From the NCBI GenBank assembly GCA_037954235.1, contig JBBMOA010000002.1, positions 13,891,509 through 13,955,508 on the forward strand: DNA of 64,000 bases, read 5' to 3'. The stretch comes from Aulostomus chinensis (taxonomy: Eukaryota > Chordata > Actinopteri > Syngnathiformes > Aulostomidae). This document shows positions 60,040 through 64,000 of this stretch, piece by piece. A program made the position numbers and the translations under genes. The notes beneath the pieces are model-generated. The model ran no database searches and was not told where the DNA came from. It saw only the letters and a list, made by a program, of their open reading frames with translations. Numbering within the stretch: position 1 is the stretch's first letter; every line of letters starts with the position of its first letter.

Positions 60040-62150
60040 ATTTTGAGATATATCTATCTACATAAATCTATATATACATATACATATAACTAAATCTGTA
60101 TCTACATATATCTGTACATATATACATATAACTAGATCTATGTCCACATGTCTATATATAGATATACATATAATTAGATCTGTCTATCTACATATATCTA
60201 TATATAGATTTACATATAACTAGATCTGTATCTACATATGTCTATATATAGTATAACTAGATCTGTATCTACATATATCTATGTATAGATATACATATAA
60301 CTAGATCTGTCTATCTACATCTATATATAGATATACATATAACTAGATCTGTCTATCTACATCTATATATAGATATACATATAACTAGATCTGTATCTAC
60401 ATCTATATATAGATATACATATAATTAGATCTATGTCTATCAACATATATCTATATAAAGATATAAATATACAAGATCTGTATCTACATATATCTATATA
60501 TAGATAGAAAGATCTAATTATATGTATATCTATATATAGATGTAGATAGACAGATCTAGTTATATGTATATCTATATATAGATGTAGATAGACAGATCTA
60601 GTTATATGTATATCTATATATAGATGTAGATAGACAGATCTAGTTATAGGTATATCTACATCTATATATAGGTATACATATAACTAGATCTGTCTATCTA
60701 CATCTATATATAGCTATACATATAACTAGATCTGTCTATCTACATGTCTATATATAGATATACATATAAATAGATCTGTCTATCTACATCTATATATAGC
60801 TATACATATAACTAGATCTGTCTATCTACATCTATATATAGCTATACATATAACTAGATCTGTCTATCTACATGTCTATATATAGATATACATATAACTA
60901 GATCTGTCTATCTACATCTATATATAGCTATACATATAACTAGATCTGTCTATCTACATCTATATATAGATATACATATAACTAGATCTGTATCTACATC
61001 TATATATAGATATACATATAATTAGATCTATGTCTATCAACATATATCTGTATAAAGATATAAATATAACTAGATCTGTATCTACATATATCTATATATA
61101 GATAGACAGATCTAGTTATATGTATATCTATATATAGATGTAGATAGAAAGATCTAATTATATGTATATCTATATATAGATGTAGATAGACAGATCTAGT
61201 TATATGTATATACTTATATAGACATGTAGATAGACAGATCTAGTTATATGTATATCTTTATATAGATATATGTAGATAGACAGATCTAGTTATATGTATA
61301 TCTTTATATAAATATATGTAGATAGACAGATCTAGTTATATGTATATCTATATATAGATGTAGATAGACAGATCTAGTTATATGTATAGCTATATATAGA
61401 TGTAGATAGACAGATCTAGTTATAGGTATATCTACATCTATATATAGGTATACATATAACTAGATCTGTCTATCTACATCTATATATAGCTATACATATA
61501 ACTAGATCTGTCTATCTACATGTCTATATATAGATATACATATAACTAGATCTGTCTATCTACATCTATATATAGATATACATATAACTAGATCTGTCTA
61601 TCTACATCTATATATAGCTATACATATAACTAGATCTGTCTATCTACATCTATATATAGCTATACATATAACTAGATCTGTCTATCTACATATATTTATA
61701 TATAGATATACATATAACTAGATCTGTCTATCTACATCTATATATAGCTATACATATAACTAGATCTGTCTATCTACATATATTTATATATAGATATACA
61801 TATAACTAGATCTGTCTATCTACATATATTTATATATAGATATACATATAACTAGATCTGTCTATCTACATCTATATATAGCTATACATATAACTAGATC
61901 TGTCTATCTACATATATTTATATATAGATATACATATAACTAGATCTGTCTATTTAATATATTTATATATAGATATACATATAACTAGATCTGTCTATCT
62001 ACATCTATATATAGCTATACATATAACTAGATCTGTCTATCTACATGTCTATATATAGCTATACATATAACTTGATCTATGTCTATCTACATATATCTAT
62101 ACAAGTATATACATATAATTACATCTATATATATCTACATATATCCATAT
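60040..62150. repeat. AT-rich tandem array, unit about 42 bp, with orientation switches
   Basis: The unit is roughly ACATCTATATATAGCTATAC followed by ATATAACTAGATCTGTCTAT and CT. Most units contain TAGATCTGT and a CTATATATAG palindrome. Blocks run forward (to about 60,505), reverse complement (60,510-60,650), forward (60,655-61,095), reverse (61,096-61,432), then forward to about 62,150. A longer segment recurs about 597 bp apart (ATGTCTATCAACATATATCT at 60,433 and 61,030). Unit length was counted by hand. Confidence 0.9.
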
Positions 62151-64000
62151 ATACATATGATTTAAAGCTTTTTTATGATGCAAAAACTAAAGTCACAAAG
62201 TTTTTTGAATTTACAACAATTACCTAAATTATATCCTATTGACAGTACAATGGTTGCTGTGATTTGCAGCTCAATGTAACCCACACAAACCGCAGTAATA
62301 CAACATTCAAAGACCTGTAATTAAAAGTGATGATAAATTATACTAAAAAAAAATGCCACATACTGACCAGGTTAACTTCATATTTAAAGAAGACACACTG
62401 GCGGTACCTTTCGATCGCACAGGGACGCAGCCGAGCCCCAGACAAGCCAAAGCCATGGTTGGCAGCTCTTCACTCTCTTCTTTTTCCTCTTTTTTGTCTT
62501 TCTCTGTTCTTTCTCAAGCGGCGTTCTTGTCATTGGTCTGCTGATAGCTCTGCTTTACTAACTCCTGCAGAACCTCCGAATCATTCCTGTACAAGGCCAA
62601 CATTCAGACTAGTAACATCTGCAGGCACAGAGCCTCCCCCTCCACTTCCACCCACCTGCTGTCCCCTCTACAGCCGCTCGAACACGTCACTGTAAACTTC
62701 TTTGTCTGCTGGACGCGTAGAACTGAGTCACATTCACAAGGAATAACGCACCTATGCTACATGACAAACTCAGACACTCCATGTTGTCCCTGTGAATCAT
62801 CCCCACCCCCCCCCCCCTTTGCCAGTGTAAAATGGTAGGTTCCTGCCTGGGCATGGCCTGTCCCTGACCGTAATCTCTTTATGATGCAGTAACATGTGGA
62901 AGGGAGGGGCGGGGGGCACCAGAAAGTATTAATGTATTAATCCACCTCATGCTGGGAATGTGTATCACGTGCTCAATCCTTCTATTGCTTCCACCAAAGA
63001 GTGATGCTCTAAAAGTGTGTGTGGTGGTGGTGGTGGTGGTGGGGATTTATTGCAATTATTTTTAGTCAAATTGTAAAACATTTTGACAGATATTTCAGGC
63101 TATAATTTTATCCCTGTTCAAGGAAATTTGTTTTACACATGCGTATGCGCGCGTGCACACACACACACACACGAACACACACACAGGGAGAGAGAGTTTG
63201 AGCACCCTGCCCAGTAATCTGCTGTAATCTGGAGCTCTGACAGTTCACTGATTTTGGAGTAGAGTTTGTGGTGCTGGCAGTCAGCTGGAGGAGCTTCCAG
63301 GCCTCCATACAGACACACAGAAAACGTCTGCATCCACATGCTCACCCACCACGTGCCTGCAAATGCCTCACCGCAGTGGTCAACATCATTACAGACCAAA
63401 GCAGTCATAAATGTACAGATGTTCCCTTTGCTCATCTCAGATAACTGCAAACAGGCCCGCTGAGCTATGTAATAGCCACAAGTTACCCGCACCGCGGAGG
63501 TTTGTTTTGCACCAGGTGCAGTTTGTTTGGATGTTAGCAGGATTACTAAGACAAACAAATGCTTGACGCTTGATGCCAAGAATTCCTACAGGGGTCAAAA
63601 ATGTTGTTGATTTTCAAGGTGTCTGTCTGTAAAAATTGAGGAAACAAGCCTTGCTGCCCCTCAGCTGAACAGCTGCATGCAGCTACTGTCTATTTACACT
63701 GATGATGGATGGACACCACACTGGGCAGGATGGCTTAATGACTTCAAACCTTTTCAACAATTGTATAGTGTACCAAGAATGTTTGGTTAATTAAGATGAA
63801 TAAGTGGCAAAACATCTTGTTTATAAGTGAAGACTTGAGGTGCTCCTCCATGTGGTGTTGATGGTGTCTGAGGACCTCTTCATTTAAACTGGGAGAATTC
63901 CGGTTGGCTCCCTCTGCTGCTCAGAGCTGAAGTTTTTTTTCATTCATAATTTAATGCTTTGGTTCATGTGAGGCAAGTCAGATAGATTGACTTGATTATA

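Larger units (their letters stand above)
54840..64000 (-). other. nhs intron 1 (partial), no exon recognised
   Basis: Upstream on the minus strand the next expected piece is exon 1 with the start of the WAVE-homology region; I did not find it. The stretch has a (CAG)n tract at 57689-57738, the large AT-rich array at 60,040-62,150, a (GGT)n tract at about 63,022-63,041 and a CA tract at 63,155-63,185. Human NHS also has a very long first intron. Confidence 0.6.

Noticed and set aside
60040..62150. Regular repeats resembling a CRISPR array or a centromeric satellite
   Set aside because: There are no unique spacers, the genome is vertebrate, and the array is short and intronic; it is a minisatellite.
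54840..64000. Search for nhs exon 1 (start codon and WAVE-homology start)
   Set aside because: No GC-rich exon with the expected motif and a donor one base past a codon was found; it is likely beyond 64,000.

Overview
The window looks like teleost fish chromosomal DNA. It has vertebrate genes with short exons and long introns, very many (AC)n/(TG)n microsatellites, tRNA-type SINEs ending in (ATGG)n tails, and non-autonomous hAT transposons. There is no prokaryotic organisation. Protein matches were made by eye against remembered human family members; no database search was run. Splice sites were assigned by hand from GT/AG signals, and reading phase is consistent across every assigned junction.

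Layout. (1) About 1-5,900, minus strand: the 5' end of cdkl5 (CDKL5 kinase). One coding exon is visible (MNKFEVLGIVGEG, start of the glycine-rich loop); the rest runs off the left edge. (2) About 8,100-39,857, plus strand: a complete Polycomb gene best matched to scml2 (two MBT repeats, basic linker, SLED domain, C-terminal SAM). It has 13 coding exons encoding 680/681 residues, a probable non-coding first exon near 8.1 kb with a YY1-type AATATGGCGG motif, and a 13.6-kb intron 6. (3) About 41,809 to beyond 64,000, minus strand: an NHS-family gene (Nance-Horan syndrome protein, nhs). Eleven coding exons run to the stop and encode about 1,605 residues. The first coding exon was not found and probably lies right of the window. 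scml2 and nhs converge tail to tail about 2 kb apart; cdkl5 and scml2 are head to head. CDKL5, SCML2 and NHS are neighbours on human Xp22, so this is conserved synteny; RAI2, which lies between NHS and SCML2 in human, was not seen here.

The rest is introns, UTRs and repeats. The clearest repeat structure is at 17.65-20.04 kb: a SINE interrupted by a hAT element that is itself interrupted by a second hAT, each with a readable target-site duplication. At 60.04-62.15 kb a roughly 42-bp AT-rich tandem repeat switches orientation several times.

The most unusual gene feature is in nhs: three consecutive 45-nt, phase-0 microexons (52.06-52.40 kb) encode related 15-residue charged modules (ER..RE.....RK), apparently made by tandem exon duplication. 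The three genes are not an operon. They act separately: neuronal kinase, Polycomb repression and actin regulation.
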